Numbered from the stretch's first letter, positions 8,791-16,166 are shown. The stretch is DNA of 42,524 nucleotides from Candidatus Thiodiazotropha sp. (ex Epidulcina cf. delphinae) (GCA_025656505.1 JAHXHR010000014.1:1-42524), one strand, 5' to 3'. The notes: generated from the sequence alone by a model not told the origin. Numbers and translations are program-made.

Positions 8791-9336
8791 GTGATAGAAA
8801 ATAAAGCGTTTGATAGTCATCAATGGGAAGAATATCGAACAATGCTATACCGGTTCATTCTAAAGCGGGTAAATGAACCGGCAATGGCTGAAGATATTGT
8901 TCAGGATGTTTTAATCAAGGTCTATGCACACTTAAACACCTTGAATGACCGAGGTAAAATCCTGTCTTGGATGTATCGGATAACCAGAAACGCTATTGCA
9001 GATCATTACCGCAAATATAAGCCGACTGAAGATTTTGATAAAATAATGGTTATAAATGAAACACATACTGAAGAAAATGCCGAGAAAGATCTGGCTAAAT
9101 GTCTTTTGCCATTGGTCAATAAGCTTCCATCCAATTATCAACAAGCCATCAAAATGACTGAATTTGACGGCCTGACTCAGAAAGAGGTTGCTCAAAAGCA
9201 GGGGCTCTCCCTATCGGGAGCAAAATCGCGTGTTCAGCGAGGGCGAAAACTGCTGAAAGAGAGGCTTATGGAATGTTGCCGGATTGAATTCGACCGTCAA
9301 GGAAAAGTTTGTAATTATGAATGTGAGAACTGTTAA
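8791..9336 (+). CDS. sigZ: ECF RNA polymerase sigma factor, SigZ-like
   Basis: This is an extracytoplasmic-function sigma factor with region 2 ('FILKRVNEPAMAEDIVQDVLIKVYAHL', 'KILSWMYRITRNAIADHYRK') and region 4 ('LTQKEVAQKQGLSLSGAKSRVQRGRKLLKERL'). I place the start at GTG 8791, preceded by GCGGAG, giving 181 residues. The longer open frame would overlap DUF2703 and include the palindrome at 8742-8771. The C-terminus after region 4 carries five cysteines ('MECCRIEFDRQGKVCNYECENC' region), as in SigZ proteins, perhaps sensing metal or redox. No anti-sigma gene is adjacent; the neighbouring DUF2703 protein may take part in control (inference). Confidence 0.85.
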   Translation: MIENKAFDSHQWEEYRTMLYRFILKRVNEPAMAEDIVQDVLIKVYAHLNTLNDRGKILSWMYRITRNAIADHYRKYKPTEDFDKIMVINETHTEENAEKDLAKCLLPLVNKLPSNYQQAIKMTEFDGLTQKEVAQKQGLSLSGAKSRVQRGRKLLKERLMECCRIEFDRQGKVCNYECENC

Positions 9337-9356
9337 GGCATGACAAAGAGACACAA

Positions 9357-9410
9357 ATGCCGGTTTATTCAGAAGAACGTAAAGCCTCTGTAATGAGGAA
9401 GCGGTTGTGA
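9357..9410 (+). pseudogene. Remnant of an IS transposase OrfA N-terminus
   Basis: The 17-codon frame reads 'MPVYSEERKASVMRKRL' and then stops. It matches the familiar N-terminus of IS3-type OrfA transposases ('YSEERK...VLRKLL') and is followed by unrelated sequence. It lies just after sigZ and suggests that an insertion sequence once bounded the DUF2703-sigZ island. The match is short, so confidence is moderate. Confidence 0.45.
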
Positions 9411-9416
9411 GATTGA

Positions 9417-10331
9417 TCAGACTTTATTGAGATTGTTCCAAACAAGCTGAACCAAGGCGCTACGTCTTATCTCTGTGAGCCTGTCACCGAACTCTTGAAT
9501 ATTGTCATCCAGCAGATCCGCCAACTCGAGTCTACCCTCTCGGGCGTCGAGCAGTTCCAGTCTTTTTATCCGCAGCCGGTCGATGGAGCGGATATCGCGC
9601 AGTTTCGCGTATGAGATTACGGAACCGGCCGAGGCGACCGGCCCGTCCGGCGTCAACGCCCTTTTTCGCTGCCGAATCTCCTGGTCCAGTTTGAAAATCT
9701 CACCGTTGAGTTTTTTGATAACCCCCAGTTGCTCATCCCGAATCGCAAACAGATTGTCGACACCCTCCTCCACCCAGTTTTGGATCTCCTGAAGGTGCTG
9801 TTGCTTAAACATACGCATCGCATGGATGGAGTCGGGCATGGAGAGCAGATGTTCGAATACCTCGATCCATCCCTCTTCCCGATAGTTGAAGAGCCTGTTC
9901 ATGTAGTGCAGCAACAGTCCGACGGATTCGCTGTAATCGTAACCTGTGTAGGTTTGGCTGACAGTGTTAAGGATGTCGGCGAAATTGACTGCGGTTCCTG
10001 TAAACGCCCTGTCGTCCTGGGCGTGTATCCCTTTTGCATAGATGCGTGTCAAGCGGTTGAGCATGCGAATGTAACCGTCATCCTGGATTTTACCCTTACC
10101 GGAGCGGATGAAGTGGGAGATCTCCCTTAACATCTCCCGTAACTGACCGATATCGATGCGGCTGTCTTGCTGGGTAAGGTTCAATTCCAGGCAGTCGAAA
10201 TACTGCTTGATGATTTGGCAAGATTCGTCCTGGGCCATGACAGGAAGCTGATCGACACTGCCGGTCCTGAAGGGAATAACCCCCTCATCGAAATCCCGCG
10301 CCGGACTGAAATTCTGGTGCCGGTTGCTCAT
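9417..10331 (-). CDS. Unknown cytoplasmic protein with C-terminal coiled coil
   Basis: I do not recognise this 304-residue family. It has no signal peptide or membrane segment. Residues about 40-190 look all-helical ('QLREMLREISHFIRSGKGKIQDDGYIRML' region). Residues about 195-225 have heptad-like spacing ('IRDEQLGVIKKLNGEIFKLDQEIRQRKRAL'), and another long helix follows near 250-280. The GC content and codon use match the chromosomal neighbours rather than the AT-rich sigZ island. A good promoter lies upstream on the same strand, so it is probably transcribed alone. The large plus-strand frames over it are shadows. Confidence 0.65.
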   Translation of the reverse strand: MSNRHQNFSPARDFDEGVIPFRTGSVDQLPVMAQDESCQIIKQYFDCLELNLTQQDSRIDIGQLREMLREISHFIRSGKGKIQDDGYIRMLNRLTRIYAKGIHAQDDRAFTGTAVNFADILNTVSQTYTGYDYSESVGLLLHYMNRLFNYREEGWIEVFEHLLSMPDSIHAMRMFKQQHLQEIQNWVEEGVDNLFAIRDEQLGVIKKLNGEIFKLDQEIRQRKRALTPDGPVASAGSVISYAKLRDIRSIDRLRIKRLELLDAREGRLELADLLDDNIQEFGDRLTEIRRSALVQLVWNNLNKV

Positions 10332-10373
10332 CTGATTGCCGTGCCTTGGGTGGAACCCATTTTCAGTAGGTGC

Positions 10374-10401
10374 GTTATATTAACGTTTTCTTATATTTCA
10401 A
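10374..10401 (-). promoter_or_regulatory. Strong sigma-70-like promoter for the 9417-10331 gene
   Basis: On the minus strand TTGAAA and TATAAC are spaced by 16 bp in an AT-rich patch, ending 43 bp before the gene's ATG. It is the best promoter match in the 316-bp gap 10332-10647. The rest of that gap holds no convincing gene. Confidence 0.55.
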
Positions 10402-10647
10402 GTTACTTTAATTATAGTCTACTGCCTTTTTTGTATGTATGTCTTGCGGTTTTTATCGGCCGGCATGCCGGAAACTTGAGACGTCCCATTATACATATTC
10501 TTATGTAACCTATTGATATTAAATAGATAAGTATTAATTCTGCATTTCGCATAAAATAAACGGTTCGCTGGATGTGTTTTCCGGTTACGGATTTGCCGGT
10601 TCTTTCTCTTTCCGTTATCTGCGTAATGAGGGTAGGAACCGAAAAAT

Positions 10648-11052
10648 TCAATCCCGGCGATAGCCGGCCAGGGCGCTGTCCGTTTCGTGGATCGACACCT
10701 CGACCACTGGGAAACCACCGGCTTCGACCCGCTCGAAGATAAGCCTGGCGATATTCTCTGCGGTCGGATTGGTTTGCATGACATAGACCGGTTCGCCTGC
10801 CTCCTGCAGCAGGGGCAATACCGGATCGTCCCCATGCAGCAGCATGCGGTGATCAAGGGTCTGGTCGATCCAATCCTTGACATAGTCACCGATATCACTG
10901 AAATCGCACACCATTCCCAAGGAGTCAAGCCGCTCCGACTCCAGTCGTATGACGGCCTTGGCATTGTGACCGTGCAGATGGCGGCACTTCCCTTGATGAT
11001 TCAGAAGCCGGTGGCCGTAGCAAAAGTGGATCTCTTTGATAACCGTGTACAT
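10648..11052 (-). CDS. queD: 6-carboxytetrahydropterin synthase QueD
   Basis: QueD converts dihydroneopterin triphosphate to 6-carboxy-tetrahydropterin in the pathway to queuosine and other 7-deazaguanines. The 134-residue protein has the PTPS fold motifs: zinc ligands His14 ('CYGHRL'), His27 and His29 ('GKCRHLHGHN'), catalytic Cys23 in the same segment, 'LDHRMLL' and 'NPTAENIARLIFERV'. The final 'VSIHETDSALAGY' is also typical. No other queuosine genes are nearby. The start has only a weak ribosome-binding site. Confidence 0.92.
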   Translation of the reverse strand: MYTVIKEIHFCYGHRLLNHQGKCRHLHGHNAKAVIRLESERLDSLGMVCDFSDIGDYVKDWIDQTLDHRMLLHGDDPVLPLLQEAGEPVYVMQTNPTAENIARLIFERVEAGGFPVVEVSIHETDSALAGYRRD

Positions 11053-11123
11053 TTCCCGAGAGGCGCCTTTTTTGAAGGACGCTAGTATACGGGGAGGTGC
11101 GCCGATCCACCAGGGAGGATAAA

Positions 11124-11173
11124 CCTAAAAACCGCAGTTGACCACTCCATCCCGTCCGACTGCGGTTTTTAGG
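11124..11173. mobile_element. Inverted-repeat element copy B, 50-bp minimal form
   Basis: The element consists almost only of its two 15-bp inverted ends (CCTAAAAACCGCAGT and its complement) around a 20-bp spacer. It is flanked by a perfect 5-bp duplication, ATAAA (11119-11123 and 11174-11178). It lies between queD and the next plus-strand gene. As RNA it would fold into a GC-rich stem followed by a T-run on both strands, so it may also act as a bidirectional terminator. Confidence 0.8.
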
Positions 11174-11234
11174 ATAAAGGTTTCCGCCGGATTGCCGATA
11201 ATTAGGGAGTGGCGAAAAAAACACGCGAGAGATC

Positions 11235-11702
11235 ATGGGTGAGACATGCGAATTTATTGACGCGGCGCGAGAGGCGATTGATCAACTCAAGCGCTTGGCC
11301 CATGATTTTCCTCGTCTCTCCTCCGAACCGGTGCGGGTTGCCATCGAGACCTGGAACGAAGAAATGTTTCGCAAAGGGGAACTCATCTGGCTGGAGCGCG
11401 AACGGGCCAGGTTGGAGAGGAGTGTGTTGGAGAATCGTGCGGTCGAGCTTATCGGCATCAACCTTGTGGATGATGCGATCGATTTGCTGAATCAGGAGTT
11501 TTCCAAAGATGTCGACTATTACGGCCTCATCGATCTTGTAGGGAAAGACAGGTACATTGCGGCATTGCGCCGGGAAGCTATTGAATTGAAAATGAATTTT
11601 GTCTCTCCAGAGCAGACGGCGGATCTTTGGAACGGCCAGAAAAAACCCCCTGTCGGCGGAGAGCATTGGCATACCACAGGGGTATCCGTGCTGATGGGTT
11701 GA
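11235..11702 (+). CDS. Small unknown protein between two repeat elements
   Basis: The 155-residue product is not a family I recognise. It is acidic and helical, with 'EEMFRKGELIWLERERARLERSVLENRAVELIG' suggesting a charged helix, then 'IDLLNQEFSKDVDYYGLIDLVGKDRYIAALRREAI'. The start ATG has GAGAGATC upstream. An overlapping minus-strand frame of similar length exists, but the plus-strand translation has a far more natural amino-acid mix. The gene lies between copies B and C of the repeat family; its stop is directly followed by the target duplication of copy C. No signal peptide or membrane segment is seen. Confidence 0.6.
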   Translation: MGETCEFIDAAREAIDQLKRLAHDFPRLSSEPVRVAIETWNEEMFRKGELIWLERERARLERSVLENRAVELIGINLVDDAIDLLNQEFSKDVDYYGLIDLVGKDRYIAALRREAIELKMNFVSPEQTADLWNGQKKPPVGGEHWHTTGVSVLMG

Positions 11703-11707
11703 TTGAA

Positions 11708-11973
11708 CCTAAAAACCGCAGTTGACCGCTATGTACTGTACTAAATCGCTTTGAAAACATGCGTTTTATTAGACTTGCCGGCATTCACCTATTGGGTGAG
11801 CGGAATGGCATGCTTGGGGCGGCGCATGGCTGCGTTAACGCCTTGCAATAGAACAGCTATTCCGCGTCGTGCAGGGATGCACAAGTATCGCAAGCACAGG
11901 GATATGCAGGAGCGACCCTTGCCCTGCACCACCACAAACGCACCCTTCACGGTGTTCAACTGAAGATTCCAGG
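11708..11973. mobile_element. Inverted-repeat element copy C, 266 bp
   Basis: The left end is CCTAAAAACCGCAGTTGA; the right end is a diverged form that reads CCTGGAATCTTCAGTTGA on the minus strand. The interior closely matches copy E in inverted orientation, including the GTGCAGGGATGCACAAGT and CGACCCTTGCCCTGCAC stretches. The flanks TTGAA and TGGAA are a near-duplicate. It has no coding capacity and separates the convergent ends of the unknown 155-residue gene and the phosphopantetheinyl transferase gene. Confidence 0.78.
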
Positions 11974-11978
11974 TGGAA

Positions 11979-12638
11979 TCAGGGTGGAGCCGGTCGCTGC
12001 CGCGTCAGAAAGCAACCGGTATAGAGGTGGCTGCCGTCTACCAGATAGGCCCCATGAAAACAGAGATTCCTTGGGAAGCGGATATGACTCTCCGGGGTCG
12101 GCATGAAATGGAAACGCCGTTCAGGAATATCGATATCCAAGCTGACCGATTGAAAGCCGAAATAGTGCTGTAGCAAGGGGTAGTAGCATTTGTAGAGGCT
12201 CTCCTTGGCGCTGAAGATCAATCTGCCGGGTAGCGAGTCATGCAGTTGTAGAAACCGTTCTTCCTGCACTGTGTTGATATATCGGGCAATACCTTTCGGC
12301 AGGGGCGTCAGGGGTTCCACGTCAATACCCAGGCTGACGATTTTCCCCTTTTCGGCACAGACTGCGGCGCAGGCATCCCGGCAATGAGTGATGCTCCCCA
12401 GGAAGCCTGTCGGCCAGACCGGTTGGCGTTTCTCTCCACGAAGCAACGGGGCCGGTGGGGCGTTCAATCGACTCAGGGCCGCATGAGCGGCATGCCGACC
12501 GGCGCGGAACTCCCTTTGACGCTTTTCCACGGCGCCTTCGATCAATTTCTCCTCTTCCATGCACAACGGGCTTATCCACATCTCACGGGTGGCTTTGACG
12601 ATAACGACGTCGGGTGGAAACAGGCTGGAGAGGTTCAT
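11979..12638 (-). CDS. 4'-phosphopantetheinyl transferase, EntD/Sfp type
   Basis: Enzymes of this family move phosphopantetheine from CoA to a serine of carrier proteins in polyketide, peptide or polyunsaturated fatty-acid synthases. The 219-residue protein has the EntD N-terminal domain ('VEKRQREFRAGRHAAHAALSRL'), 'GFLGSITHC', the metal-binding 'GIDVEPL' and 'FSAKESLYKCYYPL'. All key acidic and lysine residues are present. No carrier-protein synthase is in the window. The start codon lies only 3 bp from repeat copy D, so that insertion has replaced its upstream region. The end TTAGG plus the target duplication now provides an AGGA close to the ATG. Confidence 0.9.
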   Translation of the reverse strand: MNLSSLFPPDVVIVKATREMWISPLCMEEEKLIEGAVEKRQREFRAGRHAAHAALSRLNAPPAPLLRGEKRQPVWPTGFLGSITHCRDACAAVCAEKGKIVSLGIDVEPLTPLPKGIARYINTVQEERFLQLHDSLPGRLIFSAKESLYKCYYPLLQHYFGFQSVSLDIDIPERRFHFMPTPESHIRFPRNLCFHGAYLVDGSHLYTGCFLTRQRPAPP

Positions 12639-12641
12639 TAT

Positions 12642-12880
12642 CCTAAGAAAGAGCAGTTGGGCGGAGTGGAGTGTGCGTTTGCGGCGGTGCGGGGCAAGGC
12701 GCAGCGACGCGGAATAGGGATGCTATTCCAAGGCGTTGCAACACAGCCACGCACCGCCGCAAGCGTGCAATTCGCCCCGTAGCGTAACTCACCCGACAGG
12801 TGAACAGACAAATCGAAGTCAATAACATTGCATAACAGCAACTTAGTATCAGAATGGAGCGATCAACTGCTCTTTTTAGG
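12642..12880. mobile_element. Inverted-repeat element copy D, 239 bp
   Basis: The left end is CCTAAGAAAGAGCAGTTG and the right end is the complement of CCTAAAAAGAGCAGTTGA. A perfect 5-bp duplication, ATTAT, flanks it (12637-12641 and 12881-12885). The interior matches copy E (GGCGTTGCAA...GCGTGCAATTCGCCCCGTAGCGT region). It sits immediately upstream of the phosphopantetheinyl transferase start. The rest of the 549-bp gap, 12881-13133, holds no gene I can support, only a possible RNA hairpin at 13045-13071 (AAACGCC/GGCGTTT). Confidence 0.85.
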
Positions 12881-13133
12881 ATTATTCTGGCTGGCGAACA
12901 CTATTCCCGATGATTGTATCAGTTGTCGGCATGTCGGGTGGTTGCGACCGGCGGATGGAGAAGACAATCCGCTTGACCTTATTCCTTCCCGGATGCATGC
13001 TGGCGCTTATGAATCGCTACCTCCAGACCAAGATGATGACCGACAAACGCCGCCTGTCCGTATGGGCGTTTGCCTGCTCATCTGCGTCCGGGAGTCTGAT
13101 TCACAGCTAGCCACATAAGCAATCGGATTCTTC

Positions 13134-13167
13134 AAAGGCCGCAGATGGCAACATCTGCGGCCTTTTT
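13134..13167 (+). terminator. Intrinsic terminator directly upstream of eamA
   Basis: AAAGGCCGCAGATG and its perfect complement form a 14-bp stem with a GCAA tetraloop, followed by a T-run. It ends about 20 bp before the EamA start and just before the ribosome-binding site. With no clear gene upstream, it could end a small RNA or work as an attenuator for eamA. Confidence 0.75.
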
Positions 13168-13187
13168 CGTTTTTAGGAGGAAATGTC

Positions 13188-14084
13188 ATGTCTGTTCCAG
13201 CCGCCTATCTGGGGGTCGTGCTGATCTGGGGAACCACGCCGCTAGCGATCAAGTGGAGTGGCGAGGGTGTGGGTTATCTGTTCGGCCTCACCGGACGGAT
13301 GGTTATCGGTGTGGCCCTGGCCCTGTTGGTGCTGCGACTGATAGGTCTGCGTCTGGCGTGGCATAAACAGGCGCGACGCACCTACTTGGCTGCCGGCTTG
13401 GGCATCTTTGTTGCGATGACTTCGGTCTACTGGTCGTCCCAGTTCATCCCCTCCGGCTGGATCTCGGTGATGTTCGGTTTGTCGCCCATCGTTACCGGAT
13501 TGATGGCGCGCGCCTGGCTGCAGGAACAGGGGCTCAATGTACAACGCTTGTTGGCGATGTTGGTGGCGCTTGCCGGGTTGGCAATGATATTTACGGTCGG
13601 CATGCACCTGGGTGCGAACTTCGCCCTGGGGTTGGGCGGCGTGCTGATCTCGGTGACCACCCATTCGGCCAGCGCCGTCTGGGTGAAGCGCATTGACGCA
13701 CAGTTGCATGGATTGGTGGTGACTGCCGGTGGGCTGATGGTGGCGGCGCCGCTGTTTCTGCTGAGTTGGTTCCTGCAAGGAGAGAGTTGGCCGGTGGTCA
13801 TCGATCACCGGGCTCTCTCTGCGATCATCTATTTGGCTATCGTGGGTTCAGTACTCGGGTTTACCCTCTACTTCTATGTATTGCGTTATGTGGAAACGAC
13901 CAAGGTGGCGTTGATTACCCTGGTCACTCCTGTCATTGCCCTGCTGGCGGGTCAATGGCTGAATGCGGAGCAGGTGGATGGGCGTGTCTGGGCGGGCACC
14001 CTGTTGATCATGCTGGGCCTGTTGGGTTTTGAACTGGGCGGCCGATTCCGCCTTCAACCTAAAAACCGCAGTCGAGCGGGGTGA
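13188..14084 (+). CDS. EamA/DMT superfamily transporter
   Basis: This is a drug/metabolite transporter of the inner membrane, with ten predicted hydrophobic segments in two EamA halves and 298 residues. The substrate is unknown; relatives export amino acids or metabolites. The start has an ideal ribosome-binding site (TTAGGAGGAAATGTC). The C-terminal half contains 'SVLGFTLYFYVLRYVETTKVALITLVTPVIALL', typical of the family. The last eight codons and the stop (from 14058) are part of repeat copy E, so the natural C-terminus has been replaced. An intrinsic terminator lies just upstream of the ribosome-binding site, hinting at attenuation. Confidence 0.88.
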   Translation: MSVPAAYLGVVLIWGTTPLAIKWSGEGVGYLFGLTGRMVIGVALALLVLRLIGLRLAWHKQARRTYLAAGLGIFVAMTSVYWSSQFIPSGWISVMFGLSPIVTGLMARAWLQEQGLNVQRLLAMLVALAGLAMIFTVGMHLGANFALGLGGVLISVTTHSASAVWVKRIDAQLHGLVVTAGGLMVAAPLFLLSWFLQGESWPVVIDHRALSAIIYLAIVGSVLGFTLYFYVLRYVETTKVALITLVTPVIALLAGQWLNAEQVDGRVWAGTLLIMLGLLGFELGGRFRLQPKNRSRAG

Positions 14085-14317
14085 AGTGTGCGCTTGCGGG
14101 GGTGCAGGGCAAGGGTCGCTCCTGCACATCCCTGTGCTTGCGACACTTGTGCATCCCTGCACGGCGCGCAACAACGCGGAATCGTCATGCTATTCCAAGG
14201 CGTTGCAACGCAGCCATGCGCCACCCTAAGCGTGCAATTCGCCCCGTAGCGTGCTTCACCCAACCGGTGAATCAGTAGGTTAGTAGCAGAATGGAGCGGT
14301 CAACTGCGGTTTTTAGG
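14058..14317. mobile_element. Inverted-repeat element copy E, 260 bp
   Basis: The ends are CCTAAAAACCGCAGTCGA and the complement of CCTAAAAACCGCAGTTGA. A perfect target duplication, TTCAA, flanks it (14053-14057 and 14318-14322). The interior contains the palindromic GTGCATCCCTGCA-type segment shared with copy C. It sits exactly between the convergent eamA and dctM genes: the left end encodes the eamA C-terminus and the right duplication contains the dctM stop codon. This is the best-preserved member. Confidence 0.9.
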
Positions 14318-14318
14318 T

Positions 14319-15593
14319 TCAACCCCGATCCAGCAGCGCGAGGGAAAGCGAAGGCCAATAGGTGATGATCAATACCGCGCCGAACAGGAGAATGAACCAG
14401 GGAAGGCTGGCGCGGTAGATCTCGGTGATCGGCTTGTCGAAACGGTAACTCGCAATGAACAGGTTCATGCCCACAGGTGGGGTGAAATAGCCGATCTGCA
14501 TATTGGCCAGAAAGATGATCCCGAGATGGACCGGATCGATATCATACTGAATGGCCACGGGGAGCAGCAGCGGCACCATTAACACCAGTGCGGAAAAGAT
14601 GTCGAGCATGGCGCCGAGTATCAGCAGAAAGATGTTCAGTAGAATCAGGAAGGTGAGCGGGTCATCGATCCGCTCATGCAGCCAGCCGAACAGTTTGCCC
14701 GGCACGTCTGCATCGATCAGGTAGTTGGTGGAGGCCAGGGAAAGACCGAGTATCACCATAATCCCCCCTACCAAGAGCATCGCCTCGCGCATCACCCGGG
14801 GAAGTTGCCTGAGAGGTATTTCCCGGTGGATGAAGACCTCGGTGATCAGTACGTAAACCGCGGTGACGGCTGCCGCTTCGGAGAGGGCGAAGTAGCCGCT
14901 GTAGATGCCGCCCAGGAGGATGCACGGCAGCGGCAGTTCCCAGACAGCCTCCCGAACGGCCGCTTTTGCCTCAACCATCGAGAAGGCGGTGAGGGTCAGG
15001 TGGCGTCCCGACCAGAGGCTCCAGGCGATCAGGATCAGCAACATCAGCAGTCCGGGCAGAATCCCGGCAAGGAACATATCGTCCACGGTGATGGAGCCGC
15101 CTATGCCCAGTTGCTGGGCGACAATGGCATATAGAATCAATGGCAGCGCGGGGGCGAACAGCAGTCCCAGACTGCCGGAGGTGGTGACTAGGCCCAGGCT
15201 GAAGTTTTGCCGGTATCCCGCTTCGCGCAACGCCGGGTAGAGGAGCGCGCCCAACGCCACAATCGTAACCCCCGAGGCCCCGGTGAATGCCGTGAACAGG
15301 GCACAGGCGATGAGCGCCACGAAGGCCATGCCGCCGGGCATCCAGCCGAGCAGTGCCTCGGTCAACTTGAGCAGGCGGAACGGCGCCTTACTTTCGCTCA
15401 GCAGATAGCCGGCGAAGGTGAACAGAGGGATCGCCAGCAACATCGGCATTTCCGCCAATCGGAAAAACTCGATCACCACCACCGAAAGGTCGATTTCCGA
15501 TTGATGGAAACCCCACAGGGCGCCGGCCCCGATGATCGTGAAAAGAGGGGCACCGCAAAGGGCCAGTAGGATTAAGCCCAATGCGATCAGCAT
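14319..15593 (-). CDS. dctM: TRAP transporter large permease DctM
   Basis: DctM is the ion-coupled membrane subunit of a TRAP uptake system. The ATG at 15593 overlaps the dctQ stop by seven bases and gives 424 residues, the normal size; a longer open frame to 15908 lies over dctQ and is rejected. About twelve membrane segments are visible. Family signatures include 'AIPLFTFAGYLLSES', 'TAFTGASGVTIVALGALLYPAL' and 'LGIIFLANMQIGYFTPPVGMNLFIAS'. The stop codon lies inside the target duplication of repeat copy E. It works with DctQ and DctP encoded upstream. Confidence 0.94.
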   Translation of the reverse strand: MLIALGLILLALCGAPLFTIIGAGALWGFHQSEIDLSVVVIEFFRLAEMPMLLAIPLFTFAGYLLSESKAPFRLLKLTEALLGWMPGGMAFVALIACALFTAFTGASGVTIVALGALLYPALREAGYRQNFSLGLVTTSGSLGLLFAPALPLILYAIVAQQLGIGGSITVDDMFLAGILPGLLMLLILIAWSLWSGRHLTLTAFSMVEAKAAVREAVWELPLPCILLGGIYSGYFALSEAAAVTAVYVLITEVFIHREIPLRQLPRVMREAMLLVGGIMVILGLSLASTNYLIDADVPGKLFGWLHERIDDPLTFLILLNIFLLILGAMLDIFSALVLMVPLLLPVAIQYDIDPVHLGIIFLANMQIGYFTPPVGMNLFIASYRFDKPITEIYRASLPWFILLFGAVLIITYWPSLSLALLDRG

Positions 15594-16078
15594 GGGTCGT
15601 CCCTGTGCATGATCTGCAACGGTATGTTGAAAAGAAAGCGTAGCGACATGGCGCCGAACCCGATAGGGATGATCACCTCGCCCAGCCAAGCGGGCAGGCT
15701 GGCGAAAAGTTTGCTCCCTTCCTGCCATTCGATATACACGAAACGCACTGCATGCCATGTGATGACGCCACAGACTAGGGCGCTGAAGAGATTGTTGAAT
15801 ACGGACAATACGGCCTTGCCGCGGTTGGAGAGATAGTGGGATAACAGATCGATGCGGATATGCCGATCTTCTCTGGTGGCTGCGATGGCCCCCAATAGGG
15901 CGATCCACATCACCATGATCCGCAGGCTGGGATCGGCCCAGATCAGACCGCTGTCAAACAGGTTTCGTAACAGGATCTGGCAGGCGGCGAGCAGGATCAT
16001 GGCGCTCAACAGGATGGCCGTCAGGCCCTCTTCGAATAGTAGAACCAGGTCTCTGGCGCGTTGCAGTGAAGTTTTCAT
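15587..16078 (-). CDS. dctQ: TRAP transporter small permease DctQ
   Basis: DctQ is the four-helix small membrane subunit that pairs with DctM. The 163-residue protein has four hydrophobic segments and the characteristic 'SLRIMVMWIALLGAIAATREDRHIRIDLLSHYL' region. Its stop overlaps the dctM start (ATGCTGA on the minus strand), so translation is coupled. Thirteen bases upstream of its ATG lies the end of repeat copy F, so its native promoter region may be disrupted. Confidence 0.92.
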   Translation of the reverse strand: MKTSLQRARDLVLLFEEGLTAILLSAMILLAACQILLRNLFDSGLIWADPSLRIMVMWIALLGAIAATREDRHIRIDLLSHYLSNRGKAVLSVFNNLFSALVCGVITWHAVRFVYIEWQEGSKLFASLPAWLGEVIIPIGFGAMSLRFLFNIPLQIMHRDDPC

Positions 16079-16091
16079 GGTTGCGGATTAT

Positions 16092-16166
16092 CCTGGAATC
16101 CTCAGTTGAACGCAGTGAAGAGTGCGTTTGTTGTGGTGAAGGGCAAGGCACAACGATACGGATTCC
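16092..16166. repeat. Inverted-repeat element copy F, truncated
   Basis: It begins CCTGGAATCCTCAGTTGA, nearly identical to the right end of copy C, and stays similar to copies C and D through the GGGCAAGG segment to about 16166. It is flanked on the left by ATTAT. No matching second end is found downstream, so it is a deletion remnant. The remaining gap to 16331 shows no gene. Confidence 0.65.

Noticed and set aside
11202-11672. 156-codon minus-strand frame opposite the 155-residue unknown gene
   Set aside because: Similar length, but the plus-strand product has a more natural composition and a better start; some doubt remains.
12910-13110. 66-codon frame upstream of eamA
   Set aside because: No ribosome-binding site and odd composition; competing frames overlap it. 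A non-coding leader is as likely.
15594-15908. N-terminal extension of dctM
   Set aside because: It overlaps dctQ in another frame and reads as Arg/Gln-rich nonsense; the coupled ATG at 15593 is the natural start.
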